DNA of 64,000 bases from Actinoplanes flavus (GCF_017592555.1 NZ_JAGFNS010000031.1:57389-121388), one strand, 5' to 3'; positions 34,045-43,778 are shown, counted from the stretch's first letter. Numbers and translations are program-made. Notes: generated by a model not told the origin, from the letters alone.

Positions 34045-35808
34045 CTAGCTCAGGTGGGACTCCAGCCAGTCCAGGGTGACCCGCAGAAACTCGGCCCGGG
34101 CGGAGCGGTGCAGCAGTTCGTGGCCCTCGCCGGGGAAGAGCAGATAGCGGTGCGGGTGCCCGCGCTCGGTGAGCGACGCCACCACCCGCTCGGCCTCGAT
34201 CACCGGCACGTTGCTGTCGTTCTCGCCGTGCACGATCAGCAGCGGGGCGCGCAGCCGGTCCAGCCGGTGCAGCGGGGACAGGTCACGCAGCAGGGCGGCG
34301 TCGTGCACCGGATGGCCGTACTTGCTCACCGCGGCCGCCGCGATCCACGGCTCGGTGTGCCGGTAGAAGCTATCGAAATCAGACATCCCGCAGATGTCGA
34401 CGCCGACCGTGAACAGCTCCGGGAAAGCGGTCAGCGCGGCCAGCGTCAGGTAGCCGCCGTAGGAACGGCCCATGATCCCGACCCGCCCGGCGATCCCGGA
34501 CTCCCGCAGGAACGTCACGCACGACCGGACGTCCTCGATCGCGTCGTAGCGGCGGGCGCCGTTGTCCGCCTCGACGAACGCGCGCCCGAACCCGGACGAG
34601 CCGCGCACGTTCGGGGCGAACACCGCGATGCCCCGCGCCACCAGCGACTGGAACAGCGGGCCGTGCCCGGGACGCTCCTGCGCCTCCGGGCCACCGTGGA
34701 ACCACAGCACGGTCGGGTGCGGGCCGGGCGTACCGGGACGGAAGAGCCACCCGGTGAGGGTGAGCCCGTCGTGCGCGGTGACCGTCTCGAGCGTCGGGTG
34801 GACCGCCTCCGGCGAGGCCGGCGCCGCCGAGACCGCACGCAGCTCGCCGGTCTCCCGGGTCCACACCCAGACGCCGTGCGGCTGACCGGGGCCCTCCGCC
34901 GTGAAGGCCAGCGTGGACGCGTCGAAGCTCCACGCCGGGCCGCTGACCACCGGGCCGGGCAGCGGCGACACCGGCTTCGGGACGCGATCGCCGTCGTGGT
35001 CCAGGTCGATCAGCGCGGCCTCCGACTCGCCGCCCCGGACGTTGACCAACACCACGGCGGTACGCCCGTCGGCGGTGACCGTGAAGTCCTCCACCTCGCC
35101 ACCCGAGGCCAGGACCTCCACGGCGTCACCGGCGACGCGGATCAGCGCCGGGAACTCGCCGTCCTGGCTGAGCGCGTAGACGCACCCGCCGCCCGGGCTG
35201 AACACCGCCTTCTCGCCGCGGGTGACCGGCTTCTCGGCGCCGGTGGACAGCTCACGCAGCATGATTTCGCGGGCGCCGCGCGGACCGTACCGCAGAAGCG
35301 CGAAGCGCCCGGCCGGGTCCACGTCCAGAAGCGAGAGCAGGTCGCCGCGCGCGACCACCGTCCTGGTCTCCGCGGTGACGTCGACGAGGACGGCGCTGGT
35401 CAGGTTCTCGGTGAGGGCCAGCACCGGGCGGCCCGGCAGCCAGCGCATGTCGTCCGCGGTGTCGTCGCCGAAACCGGCGACCTGATGCAGGTCGGAGCCG
35501 TCCGGCCGGACCAGCCACACCTCCTGCCGGGGCGCGCCGCCCGGGGCGGTCTGGCAGGCCAGCCAGCCGCCGCCGGACGACCAGGCGACCGCCGACACCG
35601 GCTCCGGGCCGGTGTCGACCCGGAAGGCCAGATCGCTGCCGACCGGCTGCACCCAGACCGCCGGCGCGCCGCCCCGGTCGGAGACGTACGCCAGGTGCCG
35701 CCCGTCCGGTGACAGGGTGGGCGACCAGTTCCCGGCGATCTCCGGCTCGACGCGGTTCCAGCCCGCGGGCAGCACGGTCACGTCGACACGGTGGAGCTGA
35801 CCCTCCAT
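34045..35808 (-). CDS. S9-family prolyl oligopeptidase-type peptidase
   Basis: A 587-residue cytoplasmic serine peptidase. The N-terminal ~330 residues are a seven-bladed propeller (repeats such as WSPTLSPDGRHLAYVSDRGG). The C-terminal alpha/beta-hydrolase domain has nucleophile Ser in GRSYGGYLTL, Asp in HGENDSNVP and His in GEGHEL. The propeller limits substrates to short peptides. No signal peptide. It starts at ATG 35808 with an AGGGGGAT site, 16 bases after the AsnB-type gene, so it is in the same operon. It could trim or recycle the peptide made by the upstream enzymes. Confidence 0.92.
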   Translation of the reverse strand: MEGQLHRVDVTVLPAGWNRVEPEIAGNWSPTLSPDGRHLAYVSDRGGAPAVWVQPVGSDLAFRVDTGPEPVSAVAWSSGGGWLACQTAPGGAPRQEVWLVRPDGSDLHQVAGFGDDTADDMRWLPGRPVLALTENLTSAVLVDVTAETRTVVARGDLLSLLDVDPAGRFALLRYGPRGAREIMLRELSTGAEKPVTRGEKAVFSPGGGCVYALSQDGEFPALIRVAGDAVEVLASGGEVEDFTVTADGRTAVVLVNVRGGESEAALIDLDHDGDRVPKPVSPLPGPVVSGPAWSFDASTLAFTAEGPGQPHGVWVWTRETGELRAVSAAPASPEAVHPTLETVTAHDGLTLTGWLFRPGTPGPHPTVLWFHGGPEAQERPGHGPLFQSLVARGIAVFAPNVRGSSGFGRAFVEADNGARRYDAIEDVRSCVTFLRESGIAGRVGIMGRSYGGYLTLAALTAFPELFTVGVDICGMSDFDSFYRHTEPWIAAAAVSKYGHPVHDAALLRDLSPLHRLDRLRAPLLIVHGENDSNVPVIEAERVVASLTERGHPHRYLLFPGEGHELLHRSARAEFLRVTLDWLESHLS

Positions 35809-35824
35809 CCGGATCCCCCTGTTC

Positions 35825-37591
35825 CTAATCGAGCACTGTCTGGAGCCACATCTCCAGCAGCGCGAGCTGCCACAACTGATTCGCCCCGAGCGTGGTGCGC
35901 GGGGTGTTCGGGTCGGCGAGCAGCGCCGACACGTACTCCGGCCGGAACAGCGCCCGCTTCCGGGCGGCCGGCGCGTGCAGCGCGTCCTGGACCATGTCGA
36001 GCACCGGACCCTCCAGGTGCCGGATGCCGGGCACCGGGAAGTAGCCCTTCGGCCGGTCGATGACCGCGTCGGGCACCAGCCCGCGCGCCGCCTCCTTGAG
36101 CACTCCCTTGCCGCCGTGGGCCAGTTTCAGCTCGGGCGGGCAGGCCGCCGCGAGCTCGACCAGTTCGTGATCCAGGAACGGTACGCGTGCCTCCAGCCCC
36201 CACGCCATAGTCATGTTGTCGACCCGTTTGACCGGATCGTCGACCAGCATCACCTGCGAGTCGAGCCGGAGCGCCGCGTCGACCGCGGTGGTCGCCCCGG
36301 GCCGGCCGAAGCTCTCCGCCACGAACTCCCGGGCCAGGTCGTCGTCGAGCATCCACTCCGGGTTCAGCTGCCGGGCCAGCACGGCGTGCGGGCGGTCGAA
36401 GAACTCCTTCGCGTACGCCTCGACGGCCTGTTCCCGGGGCACGCCGGCGAGGGGCGGGTACCAGCTGTAGCCGGCGAAGATCTCGTCGGCCCCTTGCCCA
36501 GATTGCACCACCTTGACATGCTTTGCAACGTCTTCACTGAGCAGGTTGAAGGCGATGCAGTCGTGGCTCACCATCGGCTCGCTCATCGCGCCGACGGTTC
36601 GCTCGACGGCCGGCAGGAACCGCTCATGACCGATCCTGATCTGGTGGTGCGTGGTCTGGAAGTGCTTGGCCACGATGTCCGAGTACTCGAACTCGTCCCC
36701 GCTCTCCCCGCCCGCGGCCTCGAACCCGATGCTGAACGTGGTCAGCCCCGCCTGTCCCCGCTCGGCCAGCAGCGCCACGATGAGGCTGGAGTCGATGCCG
36801 CCGGAGAGCAGCACCCCGACCGGCACGTCGGCGACCATCCGCCGTTCCACCGCCTGCCGCAGCTTCTCCCGGACCGCCTGAGCCCAGTCGGCCTTCTCCA
36901 GCGTGCGCTCGAAGGACGCCTCCCAATACACCCGCTCGGTCGACGTGCCGTCCGCCCGGATCACCCGGATCGTGGCCGGCGGCAGCTTGCGGACCCCGGC
37001 CAGGATCGTGCGCGGCGCCGGCACCACCGAGTGGAACGTCATGTAGTGCTGCAACGCCACCCGGTCGAGGGTGGTGTCCACACCGCCCGCGGCGAGCAGC
37101 GCGGGCAGCGTGGAGGCGAACCGCAGCCGCCCCGGCGACTCGGCCAGATAGAGCGGTTTGATCCCGAGCCGGTCGCGGGCCAGCGTCACGGTCCCGCTGT
37201 CGTGCTCCACCACGGCGAAGGCGAACATCCCGAGGAAACGGGTGACGCAGTCGGCGCCCCACCGGTGGTACGCCTTGAGAATCACCTCGGTGTCCGAACC
37301 GGAGAAGAACGTGTAGCCGTCCTTCTCCAGTTCCAGGCGCAACTGCCGGTAGTTGTAGACACAGCCGTTGAAGACCACGGTCAGGCCCAGCCGGTCATCG
37401 GTCATCGGCTGGGCGCCGGCCTCCGACAGGTCGATGATCTTCAGTCGCCGGTGGCCGAGAGCGATCCGTCCGTGCGTCCACAGTCCGTGGCCGTCCGGGC
37501 CGCGGGACTCCAGGCAGGGCAGCATCCGCCGGACCGCTTCGGTGTCCGCGGGCCGGTCGCCGTAACGGATCTCGCCGGCGATTCCACACAT
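35825..37591 (-). CDS. AsnB-type glutamine amidotransferase (asparagine synthetase / NAGGN amidotransferase-like)
   Basis: A 588-residue protein. The N-terminal Ntn glutaminase has nucleophile C2 (MCGIAGEI), RGPDGHG and FNGCVYNY. The C-terminal synthetase domain has PP-loop LLSGGIDSSL and GQGADEIFAGY. Glutamine gives ammonia, and ATP activates a carboxylate to form an amide. Its closest context analogues are the N-acetylglutaminylglutamine amidotransferases that sit beside amidoligases; here the partner is the GCS2/ATP-grasp protein 16 bases upstream. The acceptor is probably a small peptide rather than free aspartate, an inference from context. Confidence 0.9.
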   Translation of the reverse strand: MCGIAGEIRYGDRPADTEAVRRMLPCLESRGPDGHGLWTHGRIALGHRRLKIIDLSEAGAQPMTDDRLGLTVVFNGCVYNYRQLRLELEKDGYTFFSGSDTEVILKAYHRWGADCVTRFLGMFAFAVVEHDSGTVTLARDRLGIKPLYLAESPGRLRFASTLPALLAAGGVDTTLDRVALQHYMTFHSVVPAPRTILAGVRKLPPATIRVIRADGTSTERVYWEASFERTLEKADWAQAVREKLRQAVERRMVADVPVGVLLSGGIDSSLIVALLAERGQAGLTTFSIGFEAAGGESGDEFEYSDIVAKHFQTTHHQIRIGHERFLPAVERTVGAMSEPMVSHDCIAFNLLSEDVAKHVKVVQSGQGADEIFAGYSWYPPLAGVPREQAVEAYAKEFFDRPHAVLARQLNPEWMLDDDLAREFVAESFGRPGATTAVDAALRLDSQVMLVDDPVKRVDNMTMAWGLEARVPFLDHELVELAAACPPELKLAHGGKGVLKEAARGLVPDAVIDRPKGYFPVPGIRHLEGPVLDMVQDALHAPAARKRALFRPEYVSALLADPNTPRTTLGANQLWQLALLEMWLQTVLD

Positions 37592-37607
37592 GAAATACCT
37601 CCCGATG

Positions 37608-40184
37608 TCAGCCGAGCAACCAGGTGTCCTTCGATCCGCCGCCCCGCGAGGAGTTGACGATCATGCTGCCGGCGGGCGCCACCCGGGTCAGGGCGGCCGG
37701 GGCCACCACCGACTCGGCGCCGGTGAAGACGAACGCCCGCAGATCGACGTGCCGTGGGGCGAGCCGGTGCCCGTCGAAGACCGGATGGGTGGAGAGCTCG
37801 ACCAGCTCCTGCGCCACCCAGCGGTGCGGCGTCGCCCTGATCTGCCGCCGCAGCGCCTCCAGGTCGGCGGGGCTCGCGTGCGGGCCGATCACGATCCGGT
37901 CGCCGCCGTAGCCGTCGACCGGCTTGCAGACCAGCTCGCCGAGACGGCTCAGCACCTCGGCACGCTGCTCCGGGATCCCGCACAGATAGGTGGGCACGTC
38001 CGCGAGCAGCGGCTTCTGGCCCAGGTAGTACTCGATGAGGCGGGGCACGAAGGCGTACACCGCCTTGTCGTCGGCCACCCCGTTGCCGAGCGCGTTGGCC
38101 AGCACGACGGTGTCCGCGTGCAACGCGGACACCAGGCTGGGGCCGAGCGGCATGCCGTCCGCGCCCGGCGAGTGCACCAGGCTGTCCTCACCCATGCGCA
38201 GGTAGATGACGTCGACCGGGTGCCGGTGGCCGTCCCGCAGCCGCCACACCCGGCCCTCGTCGACGAACAGCTCGGTGCTGCGGACCACCGGCACCCCCAT
38301 GGCCTCGGCCAGCATCCGGTGCTCGAACCAGGCCGAGTCGTCCGGGCCCTGGCTGAGCACCACGAGCGCCGGATCGTCGCCGGCGGCCGGGCCGGCCGCC
38401 TCCAGCAGGGCCCGCTTCAACAGGCGCGGGGTCTCCTCCACCGAGACCAGCGCGGCCGGGCGGGGCAACTCGGGCAGCACGCTCCAGGTGAGACGGCGGT
38501 TCTGCATGGCGTACGCGATCCCGGACGGCACCCGCAGGTTGTCCTCCAGCACGCACCACCTCCCGGCCCCGTCCCGGACCAGGTCGACCCCGGCCACCTG
38601 GGCGCGGACCGCGGGCCGGCTGATCAGGGCGCCGCTGGCCCGCAGCTCCGGCGACCCGTCGATCACCCACCCGGGCACGATGCCGTCGGCCACCACCTGA
38701 CGGTCGCCGTAGACGTCGTTGAGGAACGCGTCGAGCGCCCGGACCCGCTGCACCAGACCCTCGGTGAGGTGCCGCCAGTCGTCGGCCGGCACGATCCGGG
38801 GCACCAGGTCGAACGGGAACAGCCGGGTGGCCGCCTCGCCGGCCACACTGAACGTGATGCCGCGGGCCCGCTGCTCGTCGTCGCGGTGGTCCTCGCGCTG
38901 CCGCAGGCCGGTGGAGCCGAGCGAGGTGAGCACCGGCAGGATCCCGGCGTAGGCGGGGGAGACCCGCCCGCCCGGGAAGGCCTCGTCGCCGTCGGCCACG
39001 TAGGCCTCGATCAGCGCCGGCGCCGGGGCGCCCGCCGGGCCCGCCTCCGTCACCCCGCCGCGGGTCTCGGCCACCAGCGCGTCGACCACGTCGGAGAGCC
39101 GGCCGCGCCGGGACAGGGCGCGCCGTTGCCGGGCGGCCGAACTGCCCCGGCTCAGCGCCCGCAGGGTGAGGTCGAAGACCTGGTCCCAGTCGCCCAGCTC
39201 CTCCAGCTGCGGGCGCAGCTCGCCGACCAGGCGCTCGACCGCGACGGCGGCCGGCACCGGGACCGGCGAGCGGGGCAGGTCCAGCAGGTCGCCCTCCAGG
39301 CCGGACCGGGCGGCCCGCCACATCGCCGCCCGGTGCAGCGGCGGCCGCGGGTCCCGGAGCGGGAGACCGGCCCGGTGGTCCTCCCGGGCGCGCAGCACCA
39401 GGGCCCGGAACAGGCCGGCCAGCAGCACCACGGTCTCGGTGTCCGGGCTGGCGTCGGTGACCCGCAGCTCCACGGTGGGTACGTGCGCGGACGGCCGGAC
39501 GTCGAAGTAGACCATCTTCGGGTCGCTGATCGTCCCGGACGCGATCAGGTCGCTGACCAGGGCCTCGTGCTCCTCCGCCGAGTGCAGCCGGCCACTGTCG
39601 CCGGCGGTCGGCCAGCGCATCCACACCAGGGAGCGGACGCTGGCGTACCCGGAGTCCTCGCCCATCCAGTAGGGCGAGCTGGCGGAGAGCCCGAGCAGCA
39701 CCGGCAGCACCGGCGTCACGCGCTGGGCGACCGCCACCGCCTCGTCGGGGTCGGGCACCCCGACGTGCACCTGGGCGCCGCAGATCAGCTGCTCACGCAC
39801 GAGCATCTGGTACTCGTGCAGCATCCGCCGATAGCGGGAGGTCGGCGTGACCGGCAGCGCGTCCAGGTCGACCAGCGGCACGGTGCCGGCCGCGACCAGC
39901 CCGAGGCCGAGCGACTCGGCCACCCCGATCGCCTCCCGCCGCCGCGCGACGATCCCGGCCCGCAGATCGTCCAGGGTGGCGCTGACCGGGGTGTTGGTCT
40001 CCACCACCGACCGGTGCAGCTCGGCCGAGAAGTGGGCCGCGTCCAGCCGGTCCAGGATCTCCGGCGCCCGCGGGACCAGCTCACGGGTGCCGAGGTCGAC
40101 GACGTGGAGTTCCTCCTCCACGCCGAGGGTGAGTGCGGCCCGTTCGGGGACGCGCGGATCCGACGCCTGTAGTGACTCCGTCAT
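37608..40184 (-). CDS. Bifunctional GCS2-type carboxylate-amine ligase / circularly permuted ATP-grasp protein
   Basis: An 858-residue fusion. Residues ~15-375 match the GCS2 (YbdK-type) glutamate-cysteine-ligase-like fold (LGVEEELHVVD, VHVGVPDPDEAV, VELRVTDASPDTETV). Residues ~400-858 match type 2 circularly permuted ATP-grasp (DGSPELRASG, CVLEDNLRVPSGIAYAMQNR, NALGNGVADDKAVYAFVPR, KPVDGYGGDRIVIG). Both halves form amide or peptide bonds with ATP. Two ligases in one chain suggest synthesis of at least a tripeptide or doubly ligated product. First gene of the operon with the AsnB-type and S9 genes. ATG at 40184. Confidence 0.92.
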   Translation of the reverse strand: MTESLQASDPRVPERAALTLGVEEELHVVDLGTRELVPRAPEILDRLDAAHFSAELHRSVVETNTPVSATLDDLRAGIVARRREAIGVAESLGLGLVAAGTVPLVDLDALPVTPTSRYRRMLHEYQMLVREQLICGAQVHVGVPDPDEAVAVAQRVTPVLPVLLGLSASSPYWMGEDSGYASVRSLVWMRWPTAGDSGRLHSAEEHEALVSDLIASGTISDPKMVYFDVRPSAHVPTVELRVTDASPDTETVVLLAGLFRALVLRAREDHRAGLPLRDPRPPLHRAAMWRAARSGLEGDLLDLPRSPVPVPAAVAVERLVGELRPQLEELGDWDQVFDLTLRALSRGSSAARQRRALSRRGRLSDVVDALVAETRGGVTEAGPAGAPAPALIEAYVADGDEAFPGGRVSPAYAGILPVLTSLGSTGLRQREDHRDDEQRARGITFSVAGEAATRLFPFDLVPRIVPADDWRHLTEGLVQRVRALDAFLNDVYGDRQVVADGIVPGWVIDGSPELRASGALISRPAVRAQVAGVDLVRDGAGRWCVLEDNLRVPSGIAYAMQNRRLTWSVLPELPRPAALVSVEETPRLLKRALLEAAGPAAGDDPALVVLSQGPDDSAWFEHRMLAEAMGVPVVRSTELFVDEGRVWRLRDGHRHPVDVIYLRMGEDSLVHSPGADGMPLGPSLVSALHADTVVLANALGNGVADDKAVYAFVPRLIEYYLGQKPLLADVPTYLCGIPEQRAEVLSRLGELVCKPVDGYGGDRIVIGPHASPADLEALRRQIRATPHRWVAQELVELSTHPVFDGHRLAPRHVDLRAFVFTGAESVVAPAALTRVAPAGSMIVNSSRGGGSKDTWLLG

Positions 40185-40374
40185 CGAGACCGCCTCTGCA
40201 TAGGTTCAGCCCGGTTTCGCCGGAGCCTTTCCATAGGATGTAGCGAATCTGTGACGTGCCCGTTTCACGCTGCGGTCAAGCATGACGATCGCGACACTCC
40301 AGCCCGGGCCGGAGGTCCTTTGCAGCTCACCGGTAGTGTCGCCCGGTGACGCCCGACACCCGCGGAGGTCCTTC

Positions 40375-41445
40375 ATGAGCAGCGTCGTCGTAATCACCGG
40401 ATCGGCCGGTCTGATCGGTTCGGAGGCGGTCCGGCACTTCGCCGCACTCGGCATGGACGTGGTCGGGGTCGACAACGACATGCGCGGCTACTTCTTCGGC
40501 GCCGACGGCTCCACCCAGTGGAACCTTCAGCGCCTGGTCAAGGAGGTCGGCGACCGGTACACCCACCACAGCGTCGACATCCGGGACCGGGACGGGCTGG
40601 ACCGGCTCTTCGCCGACCTGGGATCGAACATCGGGCTGGTCATCCACGCGGCCGCGCAGCCGAGCCACGACTGGGCGGCCCGCGAGCCGTTCACCGACTT
40701 CGACGTGAACGCGGTCGGCACGATCAACATGCTCGAGGCGACCCGGCGGCACGCGATCGACGCGCCGTTCATCTTCACGTCGACCAACAAGGTGTACGGC
40801 GACACGCCCAACTCGCTGCCGCTGGTGGAGCTGGAGACGCGGTACGAGCTGCCCGAGGACCACCGGTGGTACGGCGGCATCGACGAGACCATGACGATCG
40901 ACAACAGCATGCACTCGGTCTTCGGCGCCTCGAAGGTGGCGGCCGACATCATGGTCCAGGAGTACGGCCGCTACTTCGACATGCCGACCGCGGTCTTCCG
41001 GGGTGGCACGCTGACCGGCCCCGGCCACTCGGCGGCCGAGCTGCACGGCTTCCTGGCGTACGTGATGCGCTGCGTGATGGAGCAGCGGACGTACAAGATC
41101 TTCGGCTACAAGGGCAAGATGGTCCGTGACGCCATCCACTCGCACGACCTGATCACCGCGTTCGAGGCGTTCCACCGGGCGCCGCGGGTCGCCGAGATCT
41201 ACAACATGGGCGGCGGCCGGTTCTCCAACTGCTCGCACATCGAGGCCTTCAAGATCGCCTCGGAGATCACCGGTCTGGAAGCCCGTACCGAGTACGTGGA
41301 CCAGGCCCGCCAGGGTGACCACCAGTGGTGGATCAGCGGCACCGGCCGGTTCGAGGAGCACTACCCGGACTGGAAGCTGACCTACGACGTCCCGGCCATC
41401 CTGCGGGAGATCTACGAGGCCAACAACGAGGTCTGGAAGGCCTGA
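40375..41445 (+). CDS. NAD-dependent nucleotide-sugar epimerase (CDP-paratose 2-epimerase-like)
   Basis: A 356-residue extended short-chain dehydrogenase. The NAD site is ITGSAGLIGSEA, followed by HAAAQPSHDWA. STNKVYG stands at the usual catalytic Ser/Thr position, and a later YGRYFD occurs. The STNKVYG and VGVDNDMR(G) patterns are typical of CDP-paratose 2-epimerase-like enzymes for cell-surface or metabolite sugars. The ATG at 40375 has a GGAGG site eight bases upstream; upstream in-frame codons are not family-like. It stands alone with its own terminator. The actual sugar is unknown. Confidence 0.88.
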   Translation: MSSVVVITGSAGLIGSEAVRHFAALGMDVVGVDNDMRGYFFGADGSTQWNLQRLVKEVGDRYTHHSVDIRDRDGLDRLFADLGSNIGLVIHAAAQPSHDWAAREPFTDFDVNAVGTINMLEATRRHAIDAPFIFTSTNKVYGDTPNSLPLVELETRYELPEDHRWYGGIDETMTIDNSMHSVFGASKVAADIMVQEYGRYFDMPTAVFRGGTLTGPGHSAAELHGFLAYVMRCVMEQRTYKIFGYKGKMVRDAIHSHDLITAFEAFHRAPRVAEIYNMGGGRFSNCSHIEAFKIASEITGLEARTEYVDQARQGDHQWWISGTGRFEEHYPDWKLTYDVPAILREIYEANNEVWKA

Positions 41446-41464
41446 TCGCATAGTTATGCGCCCG

Positions 41465-41498
41465 AGTGCCGCCCGGTGATCCACTGGGCGGCACTTTT
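41465..41498 (+). terminator. Rho-independent terminator of the epimerase gene
   Basis: A 10-bp stem AGTGCCGCCC/GGGCGGCACT with an 11-base loop is followed by TTTT, 19 bases after the stop codon. Confidence 0.85.
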
Positions 41499-41547
41499 CT
41501 GTGTACTTACTGTAAGGGCCGTTTAGTTAATCACCCGTTAACCGACC

Positions 41548-41564
41548 TTCGGTACATTACCGAA
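41548..41564. promoter_or_regulatory. Palindrome abutting the SulP-carbonic anhydrase start codon
   Basis: TTCGGTA-CAT-TACCGAA ends on the base before the ATG. There is no ribosome site, so the mRNA is probably leaderless or starts within the repeat. The surrounding 60 bases are unusually AT-rich for this genome. A repressor site or start-proximal hairpin is plausible. Confidence 0.5.
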
Positions 41565-43691
41565 ATGTCCGACTTGACGCAGATCCTGCGCCGGGACTTG
41601 CCGGCGTCCATCGTCGTATTCCTGATCGCCATTCCGTTGTCCCTCGGCATCGCCGCGGCATCCGGAGCCCCGCTGCTCTCCGGATTGGTGGCCGCCGTCA
41701 TCGGCGGCATCGTCGCGGGCGCCCTGGGCGGAGCCCCGTTACAGGTCAGCGGCCCGGCCGCCGGCCTCACCGTGATAGTCGCCGGCGCCGTCGCCGACTT
41801 CGGATTCGCCGGCACGGCCGCCATCGTCGCGGTCGCCGGCCTCGTTCAGATCCTCCTCGGCGCGTCCCGGCTGGGCCGCGCCGCCCTGGCCCTGTCACCC
41901 GCCGTCGTACACGGCATGCTCGCCGGCATCGGCCTCGTCATCGCGCTCAGCCAGGTGCACGTCATGCTCGGCGGCACCCCGCAGAGCTCCGCCTGGAGCA
42001 ACCTGCGCGACCTGCCCGGCCAGATCGCCGCCCACCACGGCGCGGCCGCCGTGCTCGGCATCCTCACCGTCGCCGTCCTGGTGTTCTGGCCCCGCCTGGT
42101 CCGCAGCTCGATGCTCCCGGCCGCCCTGGTCGCGGTGGTGTCGATGACCGCGCTCGCCGCCGCCACCGGCGCCGACGTGGCCCGGGTCCGCCTGCCCGAC
42201 GAACCGCTCGCCGGGCTGATCACACCCAGCTGGCCGGACGCCCCGGCCCGCGAGATCGTCGTGGCCGTCCTGACGATCGCCCTGGTCGCCAGCGTCGAGT
42301 CGCTGCTCTCCGCGGTCGCCGTCGACCGGCTGCACGACGGCCCGCGCGCCAACCTCAACCGGGAACTGGTCGCCCAGGGCGCCGCCAACACGGCATCCGG
42401 CCTGCTCGGCGGGCTCCCGGTGACCGGCGTGATCGTGCGCAGCTCCACCAACGTGGCGGCCGGCGCGCGTACCCGGGCCTCGGCGATCCTGCACGGCGTC
42501 TGGGTCGCGGCGTTCGTGCTGCTCTGCGCCGGCCTGCTGGAGACCATCCCGATGGCGGTGCTGGCCGCCGTCCTGATCGTGGTCGGCCTCCGGCTGGTCA
42601 GCCTGGCCCAGATGCGCACCTACGCCCGGCACCGGGAACTGCCCACCTACCTGGTCACTGGTCTCGGCGTGGTCGCCACCGACCTGCTCACCGGCGTCGC
42701 CCTCGGCATGATCACCGCGGCGCTGCTGATCCTCTGGCGGCTCACCCGCTCGGAGATCCGCCGGGTCGAACGCGCCCCCGGCGACTGGCTGGTCACCATC
42801 AACGGCACCCTGTCCTTCGTCGAGTCCGCCCGCCTCACCCGGGAACTGGGCGGCGTACCGGGCGGCAGCGACGTCGACCTCGAACTGCACCTCGACTACC
42901 TGGACCACGGCGCCTACGAGACGATCCGCGACTGGTGCTCGGCACACGAACGGACCGGCGGCACGGTACGCATCCGCGAGGTGCACGACTCCTGGTTCTC
43001 CCAGGCCACCTCGGGCCGGCTGGGCAGCGGCAAACGCACCCCCCGGCTGCTCGGCTCCTGGTCCCGCTGGCAGGACATGGACCAGCAGCGCCGCGGCGCC
43101 ATGGCGGCCGGCATCGCCGAGTTCGAGCGCACCGTGGCCCCGCTGGTCCGGCCGCACCTGGCCGACCTGGCCCGCGACGGTCAGCGGCCGCAGCAGCTCT
43201 TCATCACCTGCGCCGACTCCCGGCTGGTCCCCAACCTGATCACCGCGAGCGGCCCGGGCGACCTGTTCTGCGTCCGCAACGTCGGCAACATCGTGCCCCC
43301 GCACGGCGCCGGCGACGTCTCGGCCGGCGCGGCCGTCGAATACGCCGTCGACGTCCTCGGCGTCAGCGCCATCACGGTCTGCGGCCACTCCGGGTGCGGA
43401 GCCGTCCGCGCCCTGATGAGCGGCGCGGCGCCGCCCGGGTCCGCTCTCGGCGACTGGCTCGCGCTCTCCGGGGTGGACTTCGGCGACAGTGGCGACGAGG
43501 AACGCTGCTGCACCGACAACGTCGTCCGGCAACTCGCCAACCTGCGCACCTATCCGGCGGTCCGGGCCGCCGAGACAGCCGGCCGGCTGCGCCTCGCCGG
43601 CATGTACTTCGACCTCGCCGAAGCCCGGATGTACGAGGTCGATCCGGTCCTCGGCGACGCCCGCCCCATCTCATCGATCCCGGCCGCCTGA
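41565..43691 (+). CDS. SulP-family transporter fused to a beta-carbonic anhydrase
   Basis: A 708-residue fusion. Residues 1-~400 form the SulP membrane domain (10-14 helices, PLSLGIAAASGAPL near the start). A STAS-like segment follows (about 405-500). A beta-carbonic anhydrase covers about 515-708 with zinc ligands C549, H608 and C611 and the catalytic dyad D551/R553 (CADSR, CGHSGCG). Such fusions are thought to import bicarbonate, with carbonic anhydrase interconverting it with CO2 at the inner face. The ATG at 41565 follows the palindrome directly. Confidence 0.93.
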   Translation: MSDLTQILRRDLPASIVVFLIAIPLSLGIAAASGAPLLSGLVAAVIGGIVAGALGGAPLQVSGPAAGLTVIVAGAVADFGFAGTAAIVAVAGLVQILLGASRLGRAALALSPAVVHGMLAGIGLVIALSQVHVMLGGTPQSSAWSNLRDLPGQIAAHHGAAAVLGILTVAVLVFWPRLVRSSMLPAALVAVVSMTALAAATGADVARVRLPDEPLAGLITPSWPDAPAREIVVAVLTIALVASVESLLSAVAVDRLHDGPRANLNRELVAQGAANTASGLLGGLPVTGVIVRSSTNVAAGARTRASAILHGVWVAAFVLLCAGLLETIPMAVLAAVLIVVGLRLVSLAQMRTYARHRELPTYLVTGLGVVATDLLTGVALGMITAALLILWRLTRSEIRRVERAPGDWLVTINGTLSFVESARLTRELGGVPGGSDVDLELHLDYLDHGAYETIRDWCSAHERTGGTVRIREVHDSWFSQATSGRLGSGKRTPRLLGSWSRWQDMDQQRRGAMAAGIAEFERTVAPLVRPHLADLARDGQRPQQLFITCADSRLVPNLITASGPGDLFCVRNVGNIVPPHGAGDVSAGAAVEYAVDVLGVSAITVCGHSGCGAVRALMSGAAPPGSALGDWLALSGVDFGDSGDEERCCTDNVVRQLANLRTYPAVRAAETAGRLRLAGMYFDLAEARMYEVDPVLGDARPISSIPAA

Positions 43692-43778
43692 AACCACAAC
43701 CCGTTTCCGGTACGCGGTGGAACGTCCCCGACGAATCGTGGCCGTTCCGCCCTGCCACGCGGGCCCGCTGCGGCCTCA

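Noticed and set aside
35825..37591. Calling the amidotransferase plain asparagine synthetase (asnB)
   Set aside because: The tight operon with an amidoligase and peptidase suggests a peptide acceptor, so no gene symbol is given.
37590..40172. An 860-residue plus-strand open frame
   Set aside because: Antisense shadow of the GCS2/ATP-grasp gene; Arg/Gly/His-rich with no recognisable domain. Long antisense frames are expected at this G+C content.
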